Assembly (NCBI GenBank): GCA_024763455.1
Contig: JANTFL010000006.1
Location: 1-45,908 of the forward strand
Reading direction: 5' to 3'
DNA: 45,908 nt
Origin: Sediminispirochaeta sp.
GTDB taxonomy: Bacteria; Spirochaetota; Spirochaetia; B11-G9
Shown: positions 1 through 10,576 of the stretch, piece by piece
How the letters are laid out: each line of letters starts with the position of its first letter
Position numbering within the stretch: the first letter of the stretch is position 1
Made by a program: the position numbers and the translations under genes
The notes under the pieces: generated by a model
The model's input: only the letters and a program-made list of their open reading frames with translations
Database searches by the model: none
What the model was told of the DNA's origin: nothing

Positions 1-39
1 GAATCAGCAAAAATATTTTTTTCATCGGAACAATCATAG

Positions 40-636
40 TTACGACACCTTTACAATTTTATTCTTGGCCATCTTTCCTCTCACGACACTCGCAGTCTGC
101 TGATCGCCAAGATATATCTGAATTTTTCTGATATTCGTTTTTGTTTCAGGGATTTTAACCTTTTCGAAAAGATTAACTCTCTGTGTGGTGATCTGAAGTT
201 CTTCCCCCAGGAGCCGCAGCTGTTCTTTTAAAACCTCAATTTCTGCATCATAGGCGGCCATTTTTTTAAGTACATCTAACCCTCTGTCAATCCACACAGG
301 CATAGTGAACAAATCATATTCAACAAAATCAAATTCAAGATCACTGAATACAGGGATATCCACCCCTGCTATATTACCCATGGTTTTAACAATAGATTTG
401 ATTTTTACAAGCGATGCAAGTTCAATCTTTTCACCGAAAACACCTATCCACGGCTGAAGCGCTGTATAAACCGACTCCCTTTTCGTTTCAACGTCTTTAA
501 TTTTCTGCTCAACCTGCCGCATGACCATCTGCAGCTGCTGTTTTTTCAAAATAAGCGTAGGAAGATACCTCTGGAACCTTTTAAGCGAGTCCTTCTGGTT
601 CTTCAGTTCATTTTTAGTCAGCTTTACAACTGCCAT
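40..636 (-). CDS. atpD: V-type ATP synthase subunit D
   Basis: 198 aa ORF beginning MAVVKLTKNELKNQKDSLKRFQRYLPTLILKKQQLQ, typical of V/A-ATPase subunit D; directly downstream of the B subunit gene. Confidence 0.93.
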   Translation of the reverse strand: MAVVKLTKNELKNQKDSLKRFQRYLPTLILKKQQLQMVMRQVEQKIKDVETKRESVYTALQPWIGVFGEKIELASLVKIKSIVKTMGNIAGVDIPVFSDLEFDFVEYDLFTMPVWIDRGLDVLKKMAAYDAEIEVLKEQLRLLGEELQITTQRVNLFEKVKIPETKTNIRKIQIYLGDQQTASVVRGKMAKNKIVKVS

Positions 637-639
637 ACT

Positions 640-1947
640 CTAATTCTCTTCCTTGTTTCCAGGCCAGAATTTATTTATTAGTTCTGTTCTCAAGCCTGTT
701 TCATCAGGAGTGAAGGATTCTGCGAGAATGCTCCAACCTCTATCCAGGGCTTTTTCAAGGGGTATGTTAACTGACAAGTCCATCATTTCTGCCTCGAACA
801 GTTCACCGTATTTCAACAGTTTTATATCCCATTCGGACATTTTAAATCCCATCGATTTCTTTTCAAGAGATTCTTTGTACGAAGCATAAAGTTTAATCAT
901 ACCGTCCATAAGTGCCCGGTGATCGTCTCTGGTATCCTTGTTAACCATCTGTTTGAGACGGGAAAGGGATCCAAACGGTTCAATTCTACCGTTTCTCAGG
1001 TAGTACTGACCCTCTGTGATATACCCGGTATTATCGGGAACCGGATGGGTTACATCGTCGCCGGGCATGGTGGTTACCGCAAGAATGGTAATCGATCCAG
1101 CTCCCTCGAAGTCAACAGCCTTCTCGTATCTGGAAGCCAGCTGACTGTATAGATCTCCGGGATAACCACGGTTTGAAGGTACCTGTTCCATGGTAATTGC
1201 TATTTCCTTCATTGCATCGGAAAAGTTTGTCATATCGGTGAGAAGTACCAAAACCTTTTTCCCTTTCAGGGCAAACTTTTCAGCAACTGCAAGGCTCATA
1301 TCCGGGACAAGCAGACACTCTACAATAGGATCTGCTGCTGTGTGAACAAAAAAGATTGTTCTGCTCATGGCACCACCATTTTCAAGAGTTTCCTTGAAAA
1401 AGAGGTAATCGTCATACTTGAGCCCCATTCCCCCGAGGATAATCATGTCGACTTCTGCCTGCATAGCGATTCTTGCAAGCAATTCATTGTATGGCTCACC
1501 GGAAACAGAAAAAATAGGAAGTTTTTGAGATTCAACAAGTGAGTTAAAGACATCAATCATCGGAATACCTGTACGGATCATGTTCCGGGGGATAATCCTT
1601 TTTGCAGGGTTTACCGATGGTCCGCCAATCTCAATCATATTCTCTTCCAGAGAAGGCCCATTATCCCGGGGTTTACCACTTCCTGTAAAGATTCTTCCCA
1701 TGAGGTTATCGGAAAATGATACCTGCATCGGATGCCCTAAGAAGCGAACTTCATCACCTGTAGAAACTCCCCTTCCACCGGAAAAAACCTGAAGGGAAAC
1801 GTTTTTACCGTTAAGACGGATTACGTTTGCCAGTGATTCTCCCGAAGAGGAAGAAACAACGGCAAGATCACCGTACTTAACATTCTCTGCAGAGACTGTA
1901 ATAACATTTCCTGCAATAGCATCTATTTTACTGTATATTTTTCGCAT
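640..1947 (-). CDS. atpB: V-type ATP synthase subunit B
   Basis: 435 aa; [37 protein letters not shown] and [10 protein letters not shown] motifs of the non-catalytic B subunit. Confidence 0.95.
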   Translation of the reverse strand: MRKIYSKIDAIAGNVITVSAENVKYGDLAVVSSSSGESLANVIRLNGKNVSLQVFSGGRGVSTGDEVRFLGHPMQVSFSDNLMGRIFTGSGKPRDNGPSLEENMIEIGGPSVNPAKRIIPRNMIRTGIPMIDVFNSLVESQKLPIFSVSGEPYNELLARIAMQAEVDMIILGGMGLKYDDYLFFKETLENGGAMSRTIFFVHTAADPIVECLLVPDMSLAVAEKFALKGKKVLVLLTDMTNFSDAMKEIAITMEQVPSNRGYPGDLYSQLASRYEKAVDFEGAGSITILAVTTMPGDDVTHPVPDNTGYITEGQYYLRNGRIEPFGSLSRLKQMVNKDTRDDHRALMDGMIKLYASYKESLEKKSMGFKMSEWDIKLLKYGELFEAEMMDLSVNIPLEKALDRGWSILAESFTPDETGLRTELINKFWPGNKEEN

Positions 1948-1964
1948 TTCCTTCCTACCTTCCC

Positions 1965-3728
1965 CTAAGAGTTCCGCAATTTGTCTGCGTTTGCCAGATA
2001 ACCGTTCCGTTTTTCTTCTATCATCTGCTTAATCTCTTCTTCCAGTTTCTTGAACTGATCGCTCTGCCATTCAGAACCATTATAGTCCAGGAATTTCTGT
2101 CTCAATTGATTAAAATACTGCCGTGCTTCGTTTTTAATTTCGAAACTGAACTTGGAAGAAAGAATATCCAGAAGTATGGAAAAGACGTACTGCTGCCGTT
2201 CAACGCTTACCGCTGCATCTACCGGATCAAATGAATTTTGCTGCAGGTATACATAATCCATGAAGTCAGCCTTCAGATATATTACATAGTCATCAATACT
2301 CGTGCCTTCTTCGCCGACAACCTTCATCATCTGACCTACTTCGTTACCTCGAAAGAGTACATCTCTTGCATATTCGATCTGATTACCGTTTATAATACTG
2401 GGATATTTGCTCCAGCTTTCCAAAGGATGTATTGCCGGATACTTTCTTGCATCGGACCGTTCCCGTGAAAGGCCATGAAAAGCACCGACAACCTTCAAGG
2501 TAGCCTGTGTTACCGGTTCTTCAAAGTTACCACCTGCAGGACTTACTGTTCCGCCGATGGTTACAGACCCCTCTTTACCGTTTTTAAGCCTGACCAGACC
2601 TGCTCTTTCATAAAAAGAAGCAATAACCGACTCAAGATAAGCCGGAAAAGCCTCTTCTCCGGGAATTTCTTCAAGGCGGCCGGACATTTCTCTCATCGCC
2701 TGTGCCCATCTGGAGGTTGAATCGGCAAGCAGAAGGCAGTTCAATCCCATTTGGCGGTAATATTCCGCAAGTGTTACTGCTGTATACACTGATGCTTCCC
2801 TGGCTGCTACGGGCATGGAACTTGTGTTACAGATAATTATTGTCCGCTCCATAAGCGACTTGCCTGTTTTAGGGTCTATCAGTTCAGGAAACTCTTTAAG
2901 AGTTTCAACAACCTCACCGGCTCGCTCACCGCAGGCCGCAATAATAACTATATCAACTTCAGCATGCCGGCTGGTAACCTGCTGGAGGACAGTCTTTCCT
3001 GCTCCGAAGGGTCCGGGAATACAATATGTTCCTCCAAGAGAAACCGGGAGAAACGTATCAATAATTCTCACCTTGGTTATCATAGGCCGTGCCGGTTTTA
3101 GCCGTTCAGCATAAGCGGTAATAGCTTTTTTAACCGGCCAGTTGAACATCATTTTAATGGAATGTTTAACGCCTTCTGCATCAACAACAACTGCAATCTC
3201 CTCTTCTACTGTATAACTGCCGGCAGATACAATGCTTTCAACTGTATAGTTTTCACTCATATTAAATGGGACCATGATCTGATGTTCGAAAATCCCTTCT
3301 GGCACGTAACCAAGGGAATCTGCTGCAGTGACAGTATCTCCTGCTTTTACAAGGGGAGTAAAATCCCATTTTATATTCCGCGGGAGTGCATTCAGATAAA
3401 CACCTCTCTGAAGAAAGAATCCGCACTGCTCTGCAAGCTGCGGAAGAGGGTTCTGAAGACCATCAAATATTTGGGTTAAAAGGCCGGGGCCTAATTCAAC
3501 AGCAAGGAGTTCACCGGTAAACTCTACCGGATCACCAATACCAATACCGGTAGTGATCTCAAACACCTGCATTTCGGCCTTGGATCCCTGTATTCGTATT
3601 ACCTCAGATTTTAGTCTCTGATCATTTAAAACAATGTAACCTACCTCATTAAGAGATACATTGCCGTCAACTTCTACGGAAACCATATTCCCGTTCACAC
3701 CAACGACTTTACCTATACTCTTTGTCAT
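1965..3728 (-). CDS. atpA: V-type ATP synthase subunit A (catalytic)
   Basis: 587 aa; Walker [55 protein letters not shown]. Confidence 0.96.
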   Translation of the reverse strand: MTKSIGKVVGVNGNMVSVEVDGNVSLNEVGYIVLNDQRLKSEVIRIQGSKAEMQVFEITTGIGIGDPVEFTGELLAVELGPGLLTQIFDGLQNPLPQLAEQCGFFLQRGVYLNALPRNIKWDFTPLVKAGDTVTAADSLGYVPEGIFEHQIMVPFNMSENYTVESIVSAGSYTVEEEIAVVVDAEGVKHSIKMMFNWPVKKAITAYAERLKPARPMITKVRIIDTFLPVSLGGTYCIPGPFGAGKTVLQQVTSRHAEVDIVIIAACGERAGEVVETLKEFPELIDPKTGKSLMERTIIICNTSSMPVAAREASVYTAVTLAEYYRQMGLNCLLLADSTSRWAQAMREMSGRLEEIPGEEAFPAYLESVIASFYERAGLVRLKNGKEGSVTIGGTVSPAGGNFEEPVTQATLKVVGAFHGLSRERSDARKYPAIHPLESWSKYPSIINGNQIEYARDVLFRGNEVGQMMKVVGEEGTSIDDYVIYLKADFMDYVYLQQNSFDPVDAAVSVERQQYVFSILLDILSSKFSFEIKNEARQYFNQLRQKFLDYNGSEWQSDQFKKLEEEIKQMIEEKRNGYLANADKLRNS

Positions 3729-3762
3729 CTACAATCTCCGATTTCAATACAATAAAAGAGCA

Positions 3763-4305
3763 CTACATCTCTCTTATTGAAGTTTTTATTTGTTCGTATA
3801 TTTCCGTAAAATTCACATTTCCTGCATCTATTGTGAACTGTGCCTTTCTTTCCAGTATCTGCAGCCGGAGCGAGTATACAATCAGGTTTTCAACATCAAA
3901 GAAATGCCCCGCTTCCAGTTCATCCAGGAAAGTCCATCGTTCCTTTAAAAGGTGCAGCTCAGTTTTCAAGGGTGTTTCCTGCTTGAAAGCTGCTGCTGCA
4001 ATTCCCGGTGTTGTTGTATCATCTATAAATTGCCTTACATACTGTTGTGAATCAATACCAAGATTTAATCCTCTTGTTTTTGCAAGTTCATTTCTTAGGG
4101 ATTGTTCAAAAACTGTCCACCGTTTCAGGACAGGATTTCCTGTTTCAAAATCAAAATCATCAAGAGAAGCCTTTTTAACCAGTTTGTAATCTTCTTCACG
4201 TAAGGTACTTTCACATACATCATTGAAAGTATCCATTGATAACGGAGGATCTGAGTCAAAATCAAGCCATGGCAGTGAAGAAACAGTAAAATAATACTGG
4301 CTCAA
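3763..4305 (-). CDS. DUF2764-type V-ATPase-cluster protein
   Basis: Located between atpE and atpA as in spirochaete V-ATPase clusters; SQYYFTVSSLPWLDFDS N-terminus. Start trimmed from the track's 4347 to TTG at 4305, preceded by GGGGAGG, which removes the overlap with atpE. Confidence 0.8.
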   Translation of the reverse strand: MSQYYFTVSSLPWLDFDSDPPLSMDTFNDVCESTLREEDYKLVKKASLDDFDFETGNPVLKRWTVFEQSLRNELAKTRGLNLGIDSQQYVRQFIDDTTTPGIAAAAFKQETPLKTELHLLKERWTFLDELEAGHFFDVENLIVYSLRLQILERKAQFTIDAGNVNFTEIYEQIKTSIREM

Positions 4306-4306
4306 T

Positions 4307-4921
4307 TTATGCCTCCCCGTCGGCCGCTTCCTGTAGAATTGAAGCAATCTGCGGGTTTAACAGTTCCGAAAGGATCTGTGCTATCCCCTGGGCAGAAAAA
4401 TCGTAATAAACAGATCCGTTCTTGACAGAAACTCTGAATCCAGACTTAATTCCCTTTACAGGATTAATATCGAGCCCCTGTTTTATAGCTTCAGCAGCTT
4501 TACTCCTGACCGCAGCCTCAAGTTCTTTTATAGTGGCTTCAGGAAGGAGTAAGGAAACATCAGTGAAATCCTCTTTCCAATTTTCAAGGACAGTCAGAAT
4601 GACTTTTTCAAGAAGAGCACCATCGAGTACAGCAGACACCTCTTCTTCAAGAACCTTTGAAAAGAGTTTTTCCAGATTCTTTCTTGTTGCGATAATAAGA
4701 TCCCTGCTTGCCTGCAGCAGAGCCTCTTTCCCGCTTGCTTCAAACTGAGCAGCTTCGTTTTTCACTTTTTCGCGCATTGCAGCTGCTTCAGTTTCAGCCT
4801 TTGCTACAATCTCTGCTGCTTTCTTTTCTGCTTCCCGAATAATTTCCGCTGACTGTTCCTCGGCAGTTTTCAAACCTTCGGACTTTATCTTCTCAATCAG
4901 CTCTTTTAACTGTACATCCAT
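4307..4921 (-). CDS. atpE: V-type ATP synthase subunit E
   Basis: 204 aa; Ala/Glu-rich helical N-terminus (LKTAEEQSAEIIREAEKKAAEIVAKAETEAAAMREKVKNEA); RBS AGAGGA before the ATG. Confidence 0.88.
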   Translation of the reverse strand: MDVQLKELIEKIKSEGLKTAEEQSAEIIREAEKKAAEIVAKAETEAAAMREKVKNEAAQFEASGKEALLQASRDLIIATRKNLEKLFSKVLEEEVSAVLDGALLEKVILTVLENWKEDFTDVSLLLPEATIKELEAAVRSKAAEAIKQGLDINPVKGIKSGFRVSVKNGSVYYDFSAQGIAQILSELLNPQIASILQEAADGEA

Positions 4922-5022
4922 ATTATCCTCTTAAAGCGTATAATTTTATGGTAAATCAGCAATATAGTATAATAATAATTAAAACAGTGCAACAATAAAT
5001 TGGCCTCTGCCAATCATTCCCA

Positions 5023-5379
5023 CTACCGATCTTCTAAAATTGATACATATTCGAGTACTTTTTCAACTTTCCCTTTCATGTAGTTATGTACAACTTTAGG
5101 GAATCCTGTAAATTGTTCTATTACTTTAACAACTGTTTCAGAGGCCTCTTCCAAATCATGGTAATCCCTTTCGGCAAGTTTACTGACCTCGTTCTTTATA
5201 ATGCGGACATCGTTGATCTCCCTCTGAAGAAGTGCATCGTTTTCTTTGTAGACATAAGCTGTTATTTCTTTCTTTTGGTACCGGCATTCAACTGCTTCCA
5301 AATATGCTCCGAGGCCCTCCTCAAGGTCTTGAAACTCTATTTCGAGTATTTTAAAGAATTTCGTGAGTTTATCCTTCAT
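5023..5379 (-). CDS. conserved hypothetical protein (helical, 118 aa)
   Basis: Complete ORF with a GGAGG RBS before the ATG; no recognisable family. Confidence 0.7.
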   Translation of the reverse strand: MKDKLTKFFKILEIEFQDLEEGLGAYLEAVECRYQKKEITAYVYKENDALLQREINDVRIIKNEVSKLAERDYHDLEEASETVVKVIEQFTGFPKVVHNYMKGKVEKVLEYVSILEDR

Positions 5380-5433
5380 CGATCTCCCTCCTCTCTATAA
5401 AGGTTATGCCTTGATGGAGAAATAAATCAAGCT

Positions 5434-5826
5434 TTAATCGGGTTTTTTGAATAAAATTTTCAGATCTCCGAATATCTTGATAACAGAACCATCCTTTTCA
5501 ACTCTTATATTTCTATCTGGGTAATGTTCCGATAAGAGTGTTTGAAGTATTCTTACCGCATCATCATATATTTTTTCCCTTACATCACTGTCAACATGTG
5601 CAAGAGTGGCAATATGGATATCAAAAATCCACCCCCTGCCGTACCTGGAACCATAACCGGCTGAAAATGATGCTCCCACATCAAAAAGTCCGTCGTATGA
5701 TTTGTTTGCTGTTGTCCCTCTGCTGCTTCTGGCAGGATGAAGTGGGTAGAGCCCTCCGTACATATCCTCAAGATAATCATCGATTTGGTTAAATATCTCT
5801 TTTAGAGTGTTTTCCCACTCTTCCAT
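5434..5826 (-). CDS. hypothetical protein
   Basis: The track ORF starts at 5916, but the internal ATG at 5826 (MEEWENTLKEIFNQ) avoids overlap with the lipoprotein gene ending at 5846. Confidence 0.65.
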   Translation of the reverse strand: MEEWENTLKEIFNQIDDYLEDMYGGLYPLHPARSSRGTTANKSYDGLFDVGASFSAGYGSRYGRGWIFDIHIATLAHVDSDVREKIYDDAVRILQTLLSEHYPDRNIRVEKDGSVIKIFGDLKILFKKPD

Positions 5827-5845
5827 ACGAACGTTAATAATACCT

Positions 5846-6475
5846 CTACCCTCCAGTAGTTTGAGTATATTCCAGTATCCAGATAATATCTTCTGTGTTA
5901 TCAAGAAGCTGGCCAAAGGAAAGCTTTAACAAAGCGGAGGAGGGATCTTCGGTCAGTTCTCCGATATTTGTGCTGGTTATAAACCCCGGGATTGTTATGC
6001 TGAATACAAGAGAATTATCACCATAGAGAGCCTTTAACAATGCTTTTGTTTTTTCGTCTGTACCGCCGGAAAAAGGACTGTGGAGATTCACTGTTATGTT
6101 TCCGTTTTCTGGCCGGCTTATTCTAAGAAGCGGAACTGTCCCTTCAGAAGCAAGCTTCTCTATCTCCTCAGGAGCGGTAAAGTCAATAGAAAAATCAACC
6201 GTACTTGCACTCCCCCCCTCTTTGTATGTGTAGTTTTTAAGAACAAGAGTATTATTTTGAGCTGTTATTTTTCGTAAAGATTCTTCATCAATAGGTAAAA
6301 ACTGATATCTTAAAGCCGTCAAATCCGAGGAAACATATTCGCTTTTGCCGGAAACCACATAACTGACTTCCGCTGTCCCTGAAAAATTATTCCTGATTGT
6401 AATTTTAACGTTACTTTCAATACAGGAAGAAAGAAAAATAATGGAAATACAAATAAAGGCAAGTTTTTTCAACAT
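5846..6475 (-). CDS. putative lipoprotein
   Basis: N-terminus MLKKLAFICISIIFLSSCIES has a signal peptide with lipobox LSSC. Confidence 0.72.
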   Translation of the reverse strand: MLKKLAFICISIIFLSSCIESNVKITIRNNFSGTAEVSYVVSGKSEYVSSDLTALRYQFLPIDEESLRKITAQNNTLVLKNYTYKEGGSASTVDFSIDFTAPEEIEKLASEGTVPLLRISRPENGNITVNLHSPFSGGTDEKTKALLKALYGDNSLVFSITIPGFITSTNIGELTEDPSSALLKLSFGQLLDNTEDIIWILEYTQTTGG

Positions 6476-6477
6476 AT

Positions 6478-8805
6478 CTATCCTTTCAGCCGTACAATAG
6501 TCTTCCCGAACCCTCCGGCCTCGGGTTTGGCGAAATTATAGGATTCTATATCCTTTGATTCACTTAAAAGATCATAAACAACCTTTTGCAGAGTACCTTC
6601 CCCTTTACCGTGAATTATCTCAAACTCCCGCATCCCTCTCATTATGGCACTGTCCAGCTGTTTTGTCACCTTTAAAGATGCTTCCTCCACTCTCATACCG
6701 CGGATATCCAGGATAAAGGCAGGTTGATTATCAGAAAAGATCCCTGATACAGAGACTGAATGGCGTTTTTCCGGTTTATCAATTTCACCGGAGGGTGTTA
6801 TCTCTGATACGGGGAAACTCATTTTTACCGCTCCAACTTGTACAACCCACGAACCATCCTTGCCTTTTCTCAAAAGAGTTCCTTTCCGTCTAAAGCTGCC
6901 GACCAGAACGGACATCCCCTCTTTCAAATCCAGAACAATATTTTGCCCGGTTTCAAACTGTGCAGCCGAGAGTCTTTCTTTCTCTGCCTCCAGCCGATTC
7001 TCTATATCCGCGGCAAATTTCTTTACCTTTAGTGTTTTCTCTCTAGTGAGTTCCCCCTCCTTGAGCTCTTTTACAAGATTTTCCAGGTTTTTCCTCGAGT
7101 CGTTCAAAAATTTATTTAAGGTTGTCAATCCTTCTTTCCTGGCAATATTCTCCTTTTGGCGAAGGCTGAGAACAGCAAGATCGTGCTCTTTGATATCTTC
7201 TTTGAGTTTTTTTTCTCTTTCGAGAAGTTTATTCTGTTTTCGCTCGAGCTCCTTGATCATTGTACTTATATCAGACTGCTCCGAACGCATATACCCTTCT
7301 GCCTTTTCTACAATGGAAGGATCCAGACCACTCAACCGTGCGATCTCAATAGCGTGACTCTCTCCAGGTACACCCTGTATAACCCGGTATGTAGGACTGT
7401 GATTCTCAGGATCAAATTCCATCGATGCATTTTCTACATGGGGTTTTGTAAATCCATAGTTTTTCAGTAATCCATGATGAGATGTCGTAAGTACAACAGA
7501 ATCCTTAGTGAGAAAATAGTCAAGAACGGCCATTGCGATTGATACACCCTCTGCAGGATCGGTACCCGATCCCAGCTCATCCAGAAGCACAAGAGTTTTT
7601 CCCTGAGAGTGTTTTATTATCTCTGAAATAGTATTCATATGGCCCGAAAAGGTTGAGAGGGCATTCTCCAGGGATTGGTCATCTCCTATATCGGCAAAAA
7701 CATTTTCAAATACAGGCAGTGAACTGCCCTCCTCTGCAGGTATCTCCATCCCGAACTGGTTCATAAGAACCAAAAGACCGACTGTTTTTAGGGTTACTGT
7801 CTTCCCGCCTGCATTAGGACCGGTAATAATAAGAATCTTGAGATCCTCGTCAATCGAAATATTAATTGGTACAGCATTCTCTCCAAGCAGAGGATGTCTT
7901 GCTCTCGTCAGTGTTGTACCCCTCGTACTGATCCGTGCTCGAGAACATTTGTTTTTTACTGAGTATCTCGCTCTTGCAATCAAGGTATCCAGATAAGACA
8001 CTGTATGAATAAGTGACATAATTTCTTCTTTTTTGGCAGAGACTATTTCAGTGAGGCCTTTAAGAATTTTTCTCACCTGGATTACTATATCATTTTCTAT
8101 AATTGTAGCCTTGTTGTTCAGCTCAAGTAGTTCAAATGGTTCGATGTATAGAGTTGCTCCCCGTGCGGACGTATGGTGAATAATCCCTTTGACACGTCCT
8201 TTATAATCTGATTTTAGGGGAAGGACAATCCTTCCATCCCGCTCAGCAGGAGTATCAGTCTGCCAAATATCCTTATTATCACCAAGATATAAAGCTGCTG
8301 CTTTCGAAATACTGCTGCGGATATTCTTGAGTTCGTTTTTTAGTTTTCTTATTGCAGGGTGATTATCTTTAACTCTTCCGTTAGGTTCTAGTACAGCAGT
8401 GATTTGTGATGCGATGTCATCAACATAGGGAAATTCAGACACAAGAGCCTTTACCTGTTCTGTGCTGGCTACATCTGCAGCAAGAAAATACTTCTTGAGC
8501 TTGTCTGCTGAAATAATGTAATCGGCAACGAGATAAAGCTCATCCCCTTCGAGGACTGACCCTTCTTTCATCCCCTTTTTGACAATTGCAGAGATTGAAC
8601 CCAGATTAAGGAACGGAAAAACCGCAGGAGATTCAAGACATCTTTTAACTTCTCCAACAAGATCATGCAGAGATGACAAAGATTCCTTCTTGTTCATAAA
8701 TTCCTGGAGAGTAAGCACCCTGCGTCCCTCCTCGGAGATACAGTCCTCCATCAATAAGTCTACAATCTTGTCAAACTCAAGGAGCTGTATAGTTCTTTTG
8801 TTCAT
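6478..8805 (-). CDS. mutS2: endonuclease MutS2 (Smr domain C-terminal)
   Basis: 775 aa; Walker A GPNAGGKTVTLKT, LLDELGSGTDPAEG, C-terminal Smr motifs LDIRGMRVEEA and IIHGKGEGTLQ. Confidence 0.95.
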   Translation of the reverse strand: MNKRTIQLLEFDKIVDLLMEDCISEEGRRVLTLQEFMNKKESLSSLHDLVGEVKRCLESPAVFPFLNLGSISAIVKKGMKEGSVLEGDELYLVADYIISADKLKKYFLAADVASTEQVKALVSEFPYVDDIASQITAVLEPNGRVKDNHPAIRKLKNELKNIRSSISKAAALYLGDNKDIWQTDTPAERDGRIVLPLKSDYKGRVKGIIHHTSARGATLYIEPFELLELNNKATIIENDIVIQVRKILKGLTEIVSAKKEEIMSLIHTVSYLDTLIARARYSVKNKCSRARISTRGTTLTRARHPLLGENAVPINISIDEDLKILIITGPNAGGKTVTLKTVGLLVLMNQFGMEIPAEEGSSLPVFENVFADIGDDQSLENALSTFSGHMNTISEIIKHSQGKTLVLLDELGSGTDPAEGVSIAMAVLDYFLTKDSVVLTTSHHGLLKNYGFTKPHVENASMEFDPENHSPTYRVIQGVPGESHAIEIARLSGLDPSIVEKAEGYMRSEQSDISTMIKELERKQNKLLEREKKLKEDIKEHDLAVLSLRQKENIARKEGLTTLNKFLNDSRKNLENLVKELKEGELTREKTLKVKKFAADIENRLEAEKERLSAAQFETGQNIVLDLKEGMSVLVGSFRRKGTLLRKGKDGSWVVQVGAVKMSFPVSEITPSGEIDKPEKRHSVSVSGIFSDNQPAFILDIRGMRVEEASLKVTKQLDSAIMRGMREFEIIHGKGEGTLQKVVYDLLSESKDIESYNFAKPEAGGFGKTIVRLKG

Positions 8806-9721
8806 TTTCCTTTATTCCCTTCAGAATGCGTGTATAGCTCTCATACCGGTCACGGTGGATAGTCCCTTTTTCTACTGCGTTCTTTACTGCGCACCGAGGT
8901 TCTTCCATGTGAAGACATGAAGGATACCTGCATGTGCCTATCAAAGGCACAAACTCCGGGAATCGAAATTGAAGGTCCTGAGGGGCTACCCCGAATATTT
9001 CTATTTCCCGTACTCCCGGAGTATCAATTATCCCTGTATCTCCGCTGAAGATCAGTTGTGCAAAGTTTGTTGTATGCCGGCCTCTGTTATATTTTTCAGA
9101 TATTTCACCTGTTTTAAGCTCTATCCCGGGGAATAAAACATTAAGAAGAGAGGATTTCCCTACTCCTGATTGTCCAAAAAACACAGAGGTTTTCCCTAGA
9201 AGCCTGCTTTTAAGAGCATCCATTCCAATTTTTTCCTTTGCAGATGTCGTTAAACAATCATATCCCAATTCCCGGTAGTTTTTCAGTCTGGCAAGAAGAT
9301 CGGAGGACATATCTTTATCGCTCTTGTTTACAACAATCAGCGTTTCGGCAGCTGCATCTGCCATTACTAATACCCTGTCTACAAATCTGGGTCTAAATGG
9401 TGGATTCTCCACAGAAGCGACAACAACGAGAAGATCAAAGTTTGCTGCAATTATCTGCGGGGCGTTTTTCTTTTTGTTCCAACGGGAGTAACCGGTTTTT
9501 CGTTCAAGCCGTTCAAATATAAGACCTTTCCCGGAATCGGAACCTTCAGTTTCAACTTTTACCTCATCCCCCGCCGAAAGGGGGTTGTATTCATTGTCAG
9601 CATTCTTTAATACCTTGCCCTTGATCCGGCATTCGAGAGTTTTTTCACCACATTTTACTGAGTAGATATTATTTATTCCCCACAGTATTCTTCCGGTTAG
9701 GATCAAATACTGCCTCCCCAT
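8777..9721 (-). CDS. rsgA: ribosome small subunit-dependent GTPase A
   Basis: Circularly permuted GTPase motifs VVNKSD, GQSGVGKSSLLN, DTPGVRE; zinc motif CRYPSCLHMEEPRC. Confidence 0.94.
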   Translation of the reverse strand: MGRQYLILTGRILWGINNIYSVKCGEKTLECRIKGKVLKNADNEYNPLSAGDEVKVETEGSDSGKGLIFERLERKTGYSRWNKKKNAPQIIAANFDLLVVVASVENPPFRPRFVDRVLVMADAAAETLIVVNKSDKDMSSDLLARLKNYRELGYDCLTTSAKEKIGMDALKSRLLGKTSVFFGQSGVGKSSLLNVLFPGIELKTGEISEKYNRGRHTTNFAQLIFSGDTGIIDTPGVREIEIFGVAPQDLQFRFPEFVPLIGTCRYPSCLHMEEPRCAVKNAVEKGTIHRDRYESYTRILKGIKENEQKNYTAP

Positions 9722-10500
9722 TCCAGGTCAAAAGCATTTATAAACATTTCATACTTTTCTCTGCTGTAGCTCGTTCCCGTTATATAAAAACGGGAGTATT
9801 TACTTTTGTTGTTCCCCCCGGCAGGACTCGTATCCTGCAGGATTTTCCCAAGCTGTTTAACCACTCCATCTACAGAATCAATTACTTTTATTTCCTTTCC
9901 CATAAGCTTCTGAAGTGGTTCTCTGACAAAAAGGAAATGGGTACATCCCAGAATAAGGGAGTCAATTTGTTTCCGGGTAAAGTATTCGACCGCCGGGCTG
10001 AGTATCTTATAAATTTCATCTTCATCGGCACCGTAGTACCGGTTTTCAACAAAATCTACAATTTGAACTCCTGCGAAACGAAAAACGCTGCAATCACGGG
10101 CAAAATCCCGGATTAGATCATCTGTGTAGATACTCTTCACTGTCGATTCGGTGGCAAGGAGCCCAATTCTCCCGTTCTGTGAATACTGTGCAGCAGGTTT
10201 TACGGCAGGAACGACACCCACAAAGGGTATCCCGAATCTCTTACGCAGAGATTTCAGCGTAATTACAGATGCTGTATTACAGGCAATGACTACCGTTTTT
10301 GGATTAAATTGATCGACGATTCTCTCTATAACAGATATGACGACTTTTTTGAGCTGTTCAAAATTCTTGCCACCATAGGGAAAGTTTTCGTTATCTGCAA
10401 CGTAGACAAAGTTCTCGTCCGGGATTTGTTTTTGTGCCTCCGAAAGATACGGTAATCCCCCCACTCCGGAATCTAAAAATGCAATTGGTCGTTCTTTCAC
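9703..10500 (-). CDS. murI: glutamate racemase
   Basis: FLDSGVGGLPYLSEA, ACNTASVITL, LILGCTHFLFV motifs; GTG start. Confidence 0.94.
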   Translation of the reverse strand: MKERPIAFLDSGVGGLPYLSEAQKQIPDENFVYVADNENFPYGGKNFEQLKKVVISVIERIVDQFNPKTVVIACNTASVITLKSLRKRFGIPFVGVVPAVKPAAQYSQNGRIGLLATESTVKSIYTDDLIRDFARDCSVFRFAGVQIVDFVENRYYGADEDEIYKILSPAVEYFTRKQIDSLILGCTHFLFVREPLQKLMGKEIKVIDSVDGVVKQLGKILQDTSPAGGNNKSKYSRFYITGTSYSREKYEMFINAFDLEWGGSI

Positions 10501-10576
10501 AGTATTATCCTACATTCTTTTACAATATTCTTCAATAATTATTGACAACCCTGTAATCTTTGATAGTCTTAAAGAT

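Noticed and set aside
3007-3030. Walker A GPFGAGKT in AtpA instead of the GSGKT form
   Set aside because: A Ser to Ala change at this position occurs in bacterial V-type A subunits to my knowledge, so I do not treat it as unusual.
3722-4189. 155 aa plus-strand ORF
   Set aside because: Antisense to the DUF2764-type gene, which fits the conserved operon.
4966-4971. Minus-strand TATACT upstream of atpE as a promoter
   Set aside because: A -10-like hexamer is present but no -35 at acceptable spacing; several overlapping AT-rich alternatives.
6860-7357. 165 aa plus-strand ORF, Ser/Phe-rich
   Set aside because: Fully antisense to mutS2; composition is typical of the reverse complement of a Lys/Glu-rich coiled-coil region, and no RBS or family signature.
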